Source: CAVAWX01 sp963642995 (GTDB taxonomy: Bacteria > Actinomycetota > Coriobacteriia > Coriobacteriales > QAMH01). From it: DNA of 30,261 nucleotides. Below the pieces are notes generated by a model that was not told the DNA's origin, ran no database searches, and saw only the letters and a list, made by a program, of their open reading frames with translations. This document shows, piece after piece, positions 1 through 7,495 of the stretch; the first letter of the stretch is position 1, and every line of letters begins with the position of its first letter. The DNA lies in contig CAVIIZ010000018.1 in NCBI GenBank assembly GCA_963642995.1, positions 1 to 30,261 on the forward strand, in the 5' to 3' direction. A program made the position numbers and the translations under genes.

Positions 1-30
1 CGTAATTTAACTGCAGCACACGCGAGAAGT

Positions 31-112
31 ATGGGCGCGAGAAGAAAGCGCGTTCTTTTGGATGCAGTGCACGTGCAGGACATGGACGCAAGAGGAAAGC
101 ATGTTCTGCTGG
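31..112. repeat. Imperfect 31-bp direct repeat downstream of dut
   Basis: Two copies start at 31 and 82, each beginning ATGG(G/A)CGC(G/A)AGA, and agree at 24 of 31 positions. Read on the plus strand they would encode MGARRKRVLL and MDARGKHVLL inside a 67-residue open frame (31-234). There is no Shine-Dalgarno and no recognisable family, so I do not call a gene. The rest of 1-254 shows nothing else I can support. The left window edge may cut a larger repeat block. Confidence 0.4.
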
Positions 113-254
113 CGCATGCGAACATGCCGCCGCGCATTGCGCTCTATGCAGCGCTTACCATGTGCGACGACGCGTCGTCTGGTGCAAAGTCAAACGCCGT
201 TCTGCCGAACATGCTCTGCCAAACGTGGCTCTGAGAGCCGTTCTAAGCCGCGTT

Positions 255-695
255 TCACTTGCCGGTCGAGCCGAAGCCCGCGGCGCCGCGCTCCGAGGCC
301 TCCAGCTCGTCCACCTCGACCAGGTGCACGACGGGCACTTCCTGGATGACGAGCTGGGCTATGCGGTCGCCGCGCTTGATGTGGATCGTGGCCGTATCGT
401 CGGTGTTGATGGCGATGATCTTCAACTCGCCGCGATATCCCGAGTCGATGAGACCGGGCGTGTTCACGATAGACAGCCCCTCGCGTGCCGCAAGCCCGCT
501 GCGGGGTTGCACGAAGCCCGCGTACCCTTCCGGCAGCGCGATGGCCAGCCCCGTGGGCACCATGGCCCGTTTCCCGGGTGCGAGCTCGACGTCTTGGGAT
601 GCCCGCAAATCGAAGCCCGCATCGCCCGGACGCGCATAGCATGGAAGCTCCACGCCCGGGTCGAGACGCTGTATCTGCACCTGTATCTCGTTCAT
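255..695 (-). CDS. dut: dUTP diphosphatase (dUTPase)
   Basis: Hydrolyses dUTP to dUMP and PPi, keeping uracil out of DNA and supplying dUMP for thymidylate synthesis. The 146-residue product is full length for the trimeric dUTPase family and carries all five motifs in order: GDAGFDL (24-30), PRSGLA (64-69), GLIDSGYRGEL (81-91, with the catalytic Asp and uracil-pocket Tyr), GDRIAQLVI (109-117) and the P-loop-like C-terminal RGAAGFGSTGK (136-146). Its ATG (693-695) overlaps the TGA of nrdR (692-694) as ATGA, so it is probably translationally coupled to the ribonucleotide reductase regulator upstream. Pairing dNTP-pool control with dUTP clearance makes functional sense. Nothing is odd about the sequence. 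Confidence 0.97.
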   Translation of the reverse strand: MNEIQVQIQRLDPGVELPCYARPGDAGFDLRASQDVELAPGKRAMVPTGLAIALPEGYAGFVQPRSGLAAREGLSIVNTPGLIDSGYRGELKIIAINTDDTATIHIKRGDRIAQLVIQEVPVVHLVEVDELEASERGAAGFGSTGK

Positions 696-1156
696 GCTTC
701 TTGCGCCTCCTCAAGGCGTTGCAGTTCCAGGTTGAACTCTCCGAGGTCTTTGAAATCCTTGTAGACGGACGCGAAGCGCACGTAGGCCACTTTGTCCAGG
801 TCTTGCAGGCGTATGAGCACCTGATCGCCTAGGGCCGAAGACGGGATGGCCGCGCCGCGGTACTTGTCGCGCAACCCCTCCTCGACATCCGACACCAGAT
901 TCTCGAGCGACTCGAGGGGAATATCGCGTTTGATGGTGGCCGTGAGCAGGCTGCGCAGCATCTTCGCGTGGTCGAACGGTTCTGTCGTGCCGTCGCTTTT
1001 CGCTATGACGAGCGGCATCTCCTCCAGACGCTCGTAGGTGGTGAAACGCGTCTGGCATGCGAGGCACTCGCGCCGGCGGCGTATGCTCGCCCCGTCGTCC
1101 GAGGACCTGGAGTCGACCACCTTCGATTCCGCGGTGCCGCAATTTGGACACAGCAA
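692..1156 (-). CDS. nrdR: Transcriptional repressor NrdR
   Basis: Represses ribonucleotide reductase operons in response to ATP/dATP. The N-terminal zinc ribbon has Cys3, Cys6, Cys31 and Cys34, followed by the ATP-cone domain (about residues 48-138). The basic RRRREC segment before the second Cys pair is typical. I place the start at a TTG (1154-1156): it gives MLCPNC, matching the usual M-x-CP-x-C opening of the family, and lies 5 nt after a near-perfect GGAGGTGA (1162-1169 on the opposite strand). An in-frame ATG at 1186 would add 10 residues but would place that Shine-Dalgarno inside the gene. Length is 154 residues, as expected. The stop overlaps the dut start. I found no NrdR box in the window, so its targets lie elsewhere. 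Confidence 0.93.
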   Translation of the reverse strand: MLCPNCGTAESKVVDSRSSDDGASIRRRRECLACQTRFTTYERLEEMPLVIAKSDGTTEPFDHAKMLRSLLTATIKRDIPLESLENLVSDVEEGLRDKYRGAAIPSSALGDQVLIRLQDLDKVAYVRFASVYKDFKDLGEFNLELQRLEEAQEA

Positions 1157-1385
1157 CGAACTCACCTCCGTGATGCGGTTACCCATATCTGCAAATGCGG
1201 AGATAAGTCTAGCAGAGTAGCCTTCCTCCAACGCGGCGGTCTGCATGCGAGCATATCCTCCCTCCACTCGACCGTCTTTTTCGTTCACCGTCTGCCAAGG
1301 CGCGTCCCGCGCGATGAAACGCGCTGGGGGTTTTCCCCGCATGGGTCTCCATCCGCCGGCGGCGGCCACGGCCTTCTGCGGGCCT

Positions 1386-1607
1386 TCAGAAGATGCCGGG
1401 GATGCTGCAGACGAAGACCGCCGCTATCCCCACGGCAGACGACGCGGCGGCAAACACCCTTTGCCTGCGCGTGGCGCACAGGCGCGCGCCGTGCATGTCG
1501 TCTAGGGTATGGCGCACGTCGTCGCTCGTGCCGGCGTCGATGAACTCCAAACGGACGTTCCAATACAAATCCTCGCACTTCTCGCGCAGCATCTCGAGCT
1601 TTTCCAT
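1386..1607 (-). CDS. Small single-pass membrane protein, probably SOS-controlled
   Basis: A 73-residue product beginning MEKLEMLREKCEDLYWNVRL, with a charged helical N-terminal half and a hydrophobic C-terminal segment (about 51-73) that looks like a single membrane anchor ending at the C-terminus. The start at 1607 follows AAAGGACGG. The gene diverges from lexA, and its candidate promoter (TTGAAA, 16 nt, TACTAT) has a perfect SOS box in the spacer. SOS-induced division inhibitors next to lexA in Gram-positives (YneA in Bacillus, DivS in Corynebacterium, ChiZ in Mycobacterium) are also membrane-tethered and divergently transcribed. This product has no LysM domain and is shorter, so a shared role is inference from location and topology only. 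I recognise no family. Confidence 0.7.
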   Translation of the reverse strand: MEKLEMLREKCEDLYWNVRLEFIDAGTSDDVRHTLDDMHGARLCATRRQRVFAAASSAVGIAAVFVCSIPGIF

Positions 1608-1698
1608 GGCCTGCCGTCCTTTCAATCGTCTGGTGCCGTTTGCACGCTTGGCGTTATACAGGCACCCGCGGACACGGTTTTCTCGTCCGCGCCGAGAC

Positions 1699-1712
1699 CG
1701 AACGCTTGTTCT
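1699..1712. promoter_or_regulatory. SOS (LexA) box 1
   Basis: CGAACGCTTGTTCT has intact GAAC-N4-GTTC half-sites of the Gram-positive/actinobacterial LexA operator. It lies just downstream of the -10 of the divergent small gene, where bound LexA would block that promoter. Confidence 0.85.
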
Positions 1713-1718
1713 ATTCAC

Positions 1719-1746
1719 ATAGTACACGAACATTTGTTCTTTTCAA
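1719..1746 (-). promoter_or_regulatory. Promoter of the divergent small membrane protein
   Basis: On the minus strand, -35 TTGAAA (1741-1746) and -10 TACTAT (1719-1724) are separated by 16 nt. The central SOS box (1727-1740) fills the spacer. The leader to the ATG at 1607 is about 105 nt. Confidence 0.65.
1727..1740. promoter_or_regulatory. SOS (LexA) box 2
   Basis: CGAACATTTGTTCT has perfect GAAC-N4-GTTC half-sites. It starts 28 bp from box 1 and 29 bp from box 3 and sits inside the spacer of the minus-strand promoter. Confidence 0.9.
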
Positions 1747-1755
1747 GAAAAAATC

Positions 1756-1769
1756 CGAACAAATGTTTG
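1756..1769. promoter_or_regulatory. SOS (LexA) box 3
   Basis: CGAACAAATGTTTG has one mismatch in the second half-site (GTTT for GTTC). It overlaps the -35 element of the lexA promoter, which is where autorepression would act. Confidence 0.8.
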
Positions 1770-1795
1770 CTTTTCCGCATGGGACGGCCTACACT
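1767..1795 (+). promoter_or_regulatory. lexA promoter
   Basis: -35 TTGCTT (1767-1772), a 17-nt spacer and -10 TACACT (1790-1795). Predicted transcription starts near 1802, giving a leader of about 43 nt before lexA. SOS box 3 overlaps the -35. Confidence 0.65.
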
Positions 1796-1844
1796 CTTCC
1801 CAGTGAAGACGAGCGCAGGCGCGAAAAGGCGAAGGAGGCGCGGC

Positions 1845-2531
1845 ATGGCAAAAGAAGAGCTGACGCAACGCCAGCAGCAGATTCTCGACTACATACAGAA
1901 GTGCATCACGGAAGACCAGTGCCCGCCCAGCGTGCGCGAGATAGCGCAGGCGGTTGGGCTGGCCTCCCCCTCCACCGTGCACGCGCACTTGAGCGTGCTG
2001 GAGCAAAAGGGGTACATACAGCGCAAGGGCGCGAAATCGCGGGCGATGTCCGTGGTCCGCGCCAACGGTGCGCCGATCGCGCGCAAAAGCACCGGGGTGT
2101 CCGCGAACGGGGCGGAAGCGGGAAAGGCAGGCGCCGTCTCGTCTTCGAGAAGAGCCGATGTGGTGAACCTGCCGCTCGTCGGGCGCGTTGCCGCAGGCAC
2201 GCCGATACTCGCAGAGCAAAACGTAGAAGAGCAGATACCCCTGCCGCGTTCGATGTTTGGGGATGCGAACTCGTATCTTCTGGGCGTGCACGGCCACTCC
2301 ATGATCGACGCGGGGATACACGACGGCGACATCGTGGTGGTGCGCGAGCAGCACACGGCAGACGACGGGCAGATAGTGGTGGCCTTGCTCGACGGCGAGG
2401 CCACGGTGAAGACCTTCTACCGGGAGAAGGATTGCATACGCCTCCAGCCGCAAAACGAGTCCATGGAGCCCATCTACACCACGGACGCGCAGGTCATAGG
2501 CGTGGTCACGGGGCTGTTCCGCACCATGTAG
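1845..2531 (+). CDS. lexA: LexA repressor, SOS regulator
   Basis: Represses DNA-damage genes and is inactivated by RecA-stimulated self-cleavage. The 228-residue product has an N-terminal winged helix (about 5-70, with the recognition helix near SPSTVHAHLSVLE), an Ala/Ser-rich linker and a C-terminal S24 peptidase fold. The cleavage bond is Ala117-Gly118 (in RVAAGTP). The catalytic dyad is Ser152 (GHSM) and Lys189 (ATVKTF). The linker between the domains (about 73-105) is longer than in the Bacillus or E. coli proteins. The start at 1845 follows GAAGGAGG by about 6 nt; an upstream in-frame extension has no ribosome binding site. Three SOS boxes lie upstream, showing autoregulation. The divergent neighbour shares them. 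Confidence 0.97.
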   Translation: MAKEELTQRQQQILDYIQKCITEDQCPPSVREIAQAVGLASPSTVHAHLSVLEQKGYIQRKGAKSRAMSVVRANGAPIARKSTGVSANGAEAGKAGAVSSSRRADVVNLPLVGRVAAGTPILAEQNVEEQIPLPRSMFGDANSYLLGVHGHSMIDAGIHDGDIVVVREQHTADDGQIVVALLDGEATVKTFYREKDCIRLQPQNESMEPIYTTDAQVIGVVTGLFRTM

Positions 2532-2570
2532 GGCAGACGATGCGCGGCGCGCGAGTCGGATGTGCGCGTC

Positions 2571-2678
2571 GCGTCTCCTGTATCTTCTGCGTCTCCTGTA
2601 TCTTCTACGTCTCCTGTGCCCGCTGCATCTCCTGCATCTGCTGTATCTGTTGTATCTGCTGTATCTACTCGCAGCCGT
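2571..2678. repeat. 18-bp tandem repeat, six units
   Basis: Six head-to-tail 18-bp units of the type GCGTCTCCTGTATCTTCT. Units 1 and 2 (2571-2588 and 2589-2606) are identical and later units decay progressively. Each unit has an internal 9-bp half-period (TCTCCTGTA/TCTTCTGCG). The array lies between the convergent ends of lexA (2531) and hflX (2740). Plus-strand translation in one frame gives a degenerate ASPVSS repeat, but no start, ribosome binding site or conserved gene supports expression. Confidence 0.85.
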
Positions 2679-2739
2679 CTTGCGTCTGTTGCGATTGCTG
2701 CAGCGGCGGATACGATGCCCGCAAGCCGTTTCCAGAAAG

Positions 2740-4041
2740 CTATTTCAGGATATAGGGCTCGAGCTTGGCACGAAAACCCGGCGTTCCTTGCGGCACGCGC
2801 ACGCAAAGCGCGATACCGTCGTCGCGGTAGTCCTGCGACAAGACCTCGACATGCTCGTGCGCCCACGAGGCGAGCTCTGCCCGCCCGAAGGGGACGAGCA
2901 GCTCCATCGTCACGGACTCCTCCTGCGCAGCCGTCTCGATCGCCGTCACGAGCGCATCGACGCCGGCTCCGTCTCTTGCCGACACGAACAGCGCGTCGGG
3001 GTGCAGGGCGCGCAAGCGGGCGGCCTGCACATCCTCTACCATGTCCATCTTGTTGAAGCAGACGAGGCGCCGCACCCCGTCTGCGTCTATCTCGGCGAGC
3101 ACCTCGCACACCACGTCGAGCTGGTCGGCGCACATGGCGCTCGACGCATCCACCACGACCACGGCCAAATCGGCCTCGCGCACCTCGTCGAGGGTGGACT
3201 TGAACGATTCGACGAGGCCGTGCGGCAGCTTTTGTATGAATCCCACCGTGTCGGTGAGGGTCGCCTTCGTGCCCTGCGGCAAGGTGAAACGGCGCGTCGT
3301 GGAATCCAGCGTGGCGAAGAGCTTGTCGTAGGCAAGCACGTCCGCGCCGGCCAGGCGGTTCATCAAGGTGGACTTTCCCGCGTTGGTGTAGCCGGCCAAG
3401 ACGATGCGGAAAACCCCCGACCTCGCCCGCTCCTTGCGCTGGGTTGCGCGGCTTTTCTCCACGCTTGCCAGCTCGCGGCGCAAGACCTCGATCCTGTGGC
3501 GCACAAGCCGGCGGTCCACCTCCAGCTGCGACTCGCCCTCCCCGAAACGCGAACCCACGCCGCCGCCCATGCGGTGCGCCGCCAAATGACTCCACATCCC
3601 GCGCAGGCGCGGGAGCAGATAGCGGTTCTGCGCGAGCTTCACCTGCAGGCGCCCGGCGCGGCTCGTGGCGTGCAAGGCGAAGATGTCGAGGATGAGGGCG
3701 GTGCGGTCGATCACCTTCACCCCGCGTCCCACCAGCTCCTCTATCTTGCTTTGCTGCGAGGGGCTGAGCTCGTCGTCGAAAATCACGACGTCGATGTCCA
3801 TGTTGCGCACGATGCGGGCGAGCTCTTCGGCCTTGCCGCTTCCGATGAAGGTGCGCGGATTGGGCGCCTCGAGGCGCTGGCTCATGGTGAAGACGGTCTC
3901 GGCGCCGGCCGTGTGCGCGAGGCGCTCCAGCTCGGCCAACGACTCGTCTGCCGGCACGGGCGCCCCCGGGCGCTCTATGCCGACGAGCACCGCACGCTCG
4001 GGCACCTCCGCCGTCTCGACCTCGAACTTGGCACGTGCCAC
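2740..4041 (-). CDS. hflX: Ribosome-associated GTPase HflX
   Basis: HflX binds the 50S subunit and splits or rescues stalled ribosomes, notably after heat or antibiotic stress. The 433-residue product has the glycine-rich N-terminal domain (about 15-200; FIGSGKAEEL near 65-74 and DDELSPSQ near 89-96) and then the G domain: G1 GYTNAGKST (217-225), G3 DTVGF (264-268), G4 NKMD (330-333), G5 SARDG (354-358). The region before the G domain (about 170-205) is a basic coiled coil. The start is a GTG (4039-4041) after GAGGCGG, 9 nt beyond the miaA stop. It is the last gene of the rny-to-hflX operon. The C-terminus is complete and stops before the tandem repeat. A miaA-hflX pairing is also found in proteobacteria. 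Confidence 0.95.
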   Translation of the reverse strand: MARAKFEVETAEVPERAVLVGIERPGAPVPADESLAELERLAHTAGAETVFTMSQRLEAPNPRTFIGSGKAEELARIVRNMDIDVVIFDDELSPSQQSKIEELVGRGVKVIDRTALILDIFALHATSRAGRLQVKLAQNRYLLPRLRGMWSHLAAHRMGGGVGSRFGEGESQLEVDRRLVRHRIEVLRRELASVEKSRATQRKERARSGVFRIVLAGYTNAGKSTLMNRLAGADVLAYDKLFATLDSTTRRFTLPQGTKATLTDTVGFIQKLPHGLVESFKSTLDEVREADLAVVVVDASSAMCADQLDVVCEVLAEIDADGVRRLVCFNKMDMVEDVQAARLRALHPDALFVSARDGAGVDALVTAIETAAQEESVTMELLVPFGRAELASWAHEHVEVLSQDYRDDGIALCVRVPQGTPGFRAKLEPYILK

Positions 4042-4050
4042 GCCGCCGCC

Positions 4051-5103
4051 TCAGCGCCCCTCTCCCCTGCCGCCCGCCGCGCCCGAACGCGACGGCGAAG
4101 GCAGCGCCTTGCCCGCTGCGGACGCGGCGACGAAAGGACCGCCGTCTTTTCCCGCCGCCCCAACGGCCTCCTCGTGCGCGCGCCGCGCCTTTTCCCACAG
4201 CGACACGGCCTCGTCTGCCATGCGCGCGACATCGCCGTCGTCTGCCTCGATCCAGACGACGCCGCGTTGCCCGCGCAGCCAGGTGCGTTGCCGTTTCGCG
4301 TAACGTCGGGTGTCGCGTTTGACCAGCTCCACCGCCTCGTCGAGCGACAACTCGCCGTCCAGGTGGCGCACCAGCTCCTTGTATCCTATCGCCGATGCCG
4401 CCGTCGCCGCCTCTCGATACCCGGCGGCGAGCAGGCCTTCCACCTCGGCGAGCAAGCCCGCCTCCATCATCTCGTCCACCCGGGCCTCTATCCGCGCCGC
4501 AAGCGCCGCAGGGTCTGCGGACAAGGCGAGCCGCACCGACGGGTAGTAGGGCGCCACCTGCTGAAACGCCTCTTTGCGCCGCGCGTAGCTCTCGCCTGCC
4601 TCGCACATCTCGAGCGCCCGTATCACGCGCGGCAGATTGTGGGGATGGATGATGAGGGCCGACCGGGGGTCGCGTTCGGCCAAAAGCGCGTGGACCGCCG
4701 CGGCCCCCTTCTCGCGCGCCATCGCCTCGAAACGTCTCCGGAAGGCCTTCTTGTCGTCTGCGTCGGGCACGAACTCGAGGTTGTCGACCAATGCGCGCAT
4801 GTAGAGCCCCGTGCCCCCGCAGGCGACGCACGCAAGGCCGCGCCCGTCCAGCTCGTCGACGACACGGCGGGCGTCGCGCTGGAACAGCGCCGCCGAGTAT
4901 TCCTGCCCGGGGTCGAGGATGTCGATGCAGTGGTAGGGCACCGAACGCGCGCGGGAAGGCGTCTTCGCCGTGCCTATGTCCATGCCGCGATACACCTGCA
5001 TGGAGTCCACCGACACCAGCTCGGCGCCGAGCGCTGCGGCCGCCATGTCCGCCACCGCGCTCTTGCCCGAGCCCGTGGGCCCTTCCAGGCACAGGACGGG
5101 CAT
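4051..5103 (-). CDS. miaA: tRNA dimethylallyltransferase MiaA
   Basis: Transfers the dimethylallyl group to A37 of tRNAs reading UNN codons (i6A), the substrate of MiaB encoded just upstream. The P-loop GPTGSGKS is at 8-15 and the substrate-contact motif SVDSMQVY at 31-38; the DTRRYAKRQRTWLRGQ segment near the end of the core is the usual tRNA-binding signature. The last 45 residues or so are Ala/Gly-rich and look like a disordered tail beyond the usual 300-residue length. Start choice is uncertain: the ATG at 5103 lacks a clear Shine-Dalgarno, while an in-frame GTG at 5142 overlaps the miaB stop as GTGA and has AGGGAAAG upstream. The GTG would add 13 residues. Confidence 0.94.
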   Translation of the reverse strand: MPVLCLEGPTGSGKSAVADMAAAALGAELVSVDSMQVYRGMDIGTAKTPSRARSVPYHCIDILDPGQEYSAALFQRDARRVVDELDGRGLACVACGGTGLYMRALVDNLEFVPDADDKKAFRRRFEAMAREKGAAAVHALLAERDPRSALIIHPHNLPRVIRALEMCEAGESYARRKEAFQQVAPYYPSVRLALSADPAALAARIEARVDEMMEAGLLAEVEGLLAAGYREAATAASAIGYKELVRHLDGELSLDEAVELVKRDTRRYAKRQRTWLRGQRGVVWIEADDGDVARMADEAVSLWEKARRAHEEAVGAAGKDGGPFVAASAAGKALPSPSRSGAAGGRGEGR

Positions 5104-5138
5104 GGCGAGACGCGTGCGAAAATCCGCGCCGCCCGCTT

Positions 5139-6566
5139 TCACGGCACGAGCTTTCCCTGCAGATACCAGGTGCGCGCCCGCTCGATCCGCACGTCGAGTA
5201 TGCGCCCGGAGAACTGCGACGCCGCGCATCCGGCGGGCAGGGGCACGTGCACGGTCTGGTTTTTGGGGCTCTTGCCCGCCAGCACCTGCGCGTCGCGCTT
5301 CGAGACGCCCTCGAAGAGCACGGGCACGACCGCATCGGCCTCGGCCTGGTTTGCCTCCCACGCACCCTGCTGCACCAGCTCGACCAAGGCATCGAAGCGC
5401 TCCTGGACCTGCTCGCGCGTGCACACGGGCTCCATCTGCGCGGCGGGCGTGCCCTCGCGCCTCGAGTAGATGAAGGTGAAGGCCTGCGCGTATCCCACCT
5501 CGCGCACCAGCTCGAAAGTCGCGCGGAAATCCTCGTCGGTCTCGGTGGGAAAGCCCACTATCACGTCGGTGGACAACGCGATGCCCGGCACGGCGGCGCG
5601 CAGGTCCTCGACCAGGTCGAGGTAGCGTTGCGCCGTGTATCCTCGGTTCATCTTCTCCAGCACCGCATCCGAGCCGGACTGCACGGGCAGGTGCAGCTGG
5701 GGCATGATGGTCTCGTGCGCGGCGATCGCCTCGATGGTCTCGGGGCTCAGGTCCTTGGGGTGGCTCGTCACGAAGCGCACGCGCGGGATGCCGCATTCTC
5801 CCGCCATGTGCAAGAGCTCGGGAAAACGCGGGCGCCCGTAGAGGTCGCGGCCGTAGGAGTTCACGTTTTGGCCGAGCAGCGTCACCTCCTGCACGCCTTC
5901 GGCGGCGAGCTTTCCCAGCTCGAGGGAAAGCGCCTCGATGGGCCGCGAGCTCTCGCGTCCGCGCACGTGGGGGACTATGCAGTAGGTGCAGAAGTTGTCG
6001 CAGCCCTTCATGATGGGAAGCCACGCATGCCAGTTCCTCACGCGGTGCGCGGGCAGATCCGCGGCTTCAGACGCCGGCGCGTCTTCTGCGGTCTGCGCCA
6101 AGGCCTCGCCGGTCTCGAGGCGACGTTGCAGCAGCGCGGGCAATGCGGAGATGTTGTGCGTGCCGAACACGACGTCCACATGGGGCAGCCGCGCGCGCAG
6201 CCTCTCGCCGTCGCGCTGGCCTATGCAGCCGCCCACGGCGATGATGCGGGGGCGGCCCGTATGGGCGGGCGCCAGGTTTTTGATGGAGGCGACGCGGCCG
6301 TAGAGGCGCGTGTCGGCCTTCTCGCGCACGCAGCAGGTGACGAAGACGACGAGGTCGGCCTCTTCCGGCGTGGCCACGGGTATGCAACCGTTCGATTCCA
6401 GCAAGCCGGCGATGCGCTCGGCGTCGCTTTCGTTCATCTGGCAGCCGAACACCTCGAGGGCATAGCTCATGTTGACGAGCGGATGCGCGGGGTGAAGCGG
6501 ATGCCGCGCCGCGGCGTCCGGCCCGACGCCGATGCCGCCCGCCGTTCTCTTCGCCGTCTCGTCCAT
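5139..6566 (-). CDS. miaB: tRNA-2-methylthio-N6-dimethylallyladenosine synthase MiaB
   Basis: Radical SAM methylthiotransferase converting i6A37 to ms2i6A37. The N-terminal UPF0004 domain carries the three auxiliary-cluster cysteines Cys42, Cys78 and Cys114; the radical SAM motif is Cys189-x3-Cys193-x2-Cys196 (CDNFCTYC). A C-terminal TRAM domain follows (about 405-475). The chosen ATG at 6566 overlaps the TGA of the PHP gene as TGATG, suggesting coupling, and yields 475 residues with a 32-residue low-conservation leader. A shorter start at 6470 (MSYALEVFGCQM) matches where the conserved domain begins but has no ribosome binding site. The following gene, miaA, makes its substrate. Confidence 0.95.
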   Translation of the reverse strand: MDETAKRTAGGIGVGPDAAARHPLHPAHPLVNMSYALEVFGCQMNESDAERIAGLLESNGCIPVATPEEADLVVFVTCCVREKADTRLYGRVASIKNLAPAHTGRPRIIAVGGCIGQRDGERLRARLPHVDVVFGTHNISALPALLQRRLETGEALAQTAEDAPASEAADLPAHRVRNWHAWLPIMKGCDNFCTYCIVPHVRGRESSRPIEALSLELGKLAAEGVQEVTLLGQNVNSYGRDLYGRPRFPELLHMAGECGIPRVRFVTSHPKDLSPETIEAIAAHETIMPQLHLPVQSGSDAVLEKMNRGYTAQRYLDLVEDLRAAVPGIALSTDVIVGFPTETDEDFRATFELVREVGYAQAFTFIYSRREGTPAAQMEPVCTREQVQERFDALVELVQQGAWEANQAEADAVVPVLFEGVSKRDAQVLAGKSPKNQTVHVPLPAGCAASQFSGRILDVRIERARTWYLQGKLVP

Positions 6567-7495
6567 CAAAGCGCCCCCCACTCCCGCGCATCGCGTCCGC
6601 ACGATTCGATGAAGGCGGCGAACTGCGCGCGATCGAGCCCGGCTGCGCCGAGATGCGAGCCGTGGGTGGCGTCGCCATGCCAATCCGATCCGCCCGAGAC
6701 GGCCAAACCCAGCTCGTCTGCCAGCACCGCGAGGTCGGCGCGTTGCCTTTGCGTGTGCTGCGGGTAGAAGGCCTCGACCCCCGCAAGCCCTTCTCTCGCG
6801 AAAACGGCGATCAGGTCTTGCACGTGGTAGGCGGCCGGGTGCGCGATGAAGGGAAAGCCGCCCGCCTCGCGCACGAGCGCGATGGCCTCGAGGCTGTCGA
6901 TGTCGGCGCGGTCCACGTAATAGGGGCAGCCCGGACCTATGAGCGTGTCGAACACCGTGTCGGTGTCGGGCGCGGCGCCCGCGTCCACAAGCGCGCGGGC
7001 CACCAGCGAGCGGTTCACCACCTTGCCGGACGCGGCGAGCTTTTCGGGATGAACGGGGTAGCCGGACAGCTCCAGGCGCTGCGCTATCGCCAGCGCGCGC
7101 TCGGCGCGCAACTCGTTTGCGCGCGTGCAAACCTCCGAAAGCGCCGCGTCTTCCCCGTCGCAAAAATAGGCCAGGATATGCACGGGCCGCCCGTCGCATT
7201 GCGTGGAGAGCTCCATGCCGGGCACCGCCGTCGTCTGCGGCGAAGCGGCTCTTCGGGCCGCGTCGGGCGCCGTGCGCGCATGAGATGGCTTCGCCCAGCC
7301 CGCGGCCGCCGCAAGTCCCGCCGAGCCGCGCATCGTGTCGTGGTCGGTCACCGCGAGGACGGCCAAACCGCCGCGCTGCGCCGCCGCAAGCATCTCCTCG
7401 CAGCTCAGCACCCCGTCCGAGCAGGTGGAATGCGTATGCAAATCGGCGAACACGCGCGATGCGCCGTCGTCCGCGCTTTGCATGGGCGCGCGCAT
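6566..7495 (-). CDS. PHP-domain phosphoesterase, RNase AM/TrpH (YciV)-like
   Basis: A 309-residue PHP-family metal-dependent phosphoesterase. Metal ligands are visible: HTH at 20-22, Asp27, Asp51-His52, Glu95, His106, His219 and DWH at 271-273. The arrangement matches the TrpH/YciV branch, whose characterised members are 5'-3' exoribonucleases (RNase AM) or 3',5'-nucleotide bisphosphate phosphatases. An extra Ala/Pro-rich stretch (about 66-92) lies between the second and third motif. The ATG (7493-7495) overlaps the stop of the GHKL gene and its own stop overlaps the miaB start, both as TGATG. The position among RNase Y, MiaB, MiaA and HflX favours an RNA-degradation or pAp-clearing role; the exact substrate is not shown by the sequence. 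Confidence 0.85.
   Translation of the reverse strand: MRAPMQSADDGASRVFADLHTHSTCSDGVLSCEEMLAAAQRGGLAVLAVTDHDTMRGSAGLAAAAGWAKPSHARTAPDAARRAASPQTTAVPGMELSTQCDGRPVHILAYFCDGEDAALSEVCTRANELRAERALAIAQRLELSGYPVHPEKLAASGKVVNRSLVARALVDAGAAPDTDTVFDTLIGPGCPYYVDRADIDSLEAIALVREAGGFPFIAHPAAYHVQDLIAVFAREGLAGVEAFYPQHTQRQRADLAVLADELGLAVSGGSDWHGDATHGSHLGAAGLDRAQFAAFIESCGRDAREWGAL

Noticed and set aside
2562..3056. Small secreted repeat protein (ASPVSS repeats) encoded by the minisatellite
   Set aside because: The frame has no ribosome binding site and runs antisense into hflX.
2474..5469. Very long open frames (about 970 codons) on both strands across hflX, miaA and miaB
   Set aside because: They are Arg/Ala/Gly-rich shadows of high-GC genes in other frames and show no family motifs; the true genes are clear in the overlapping frames.
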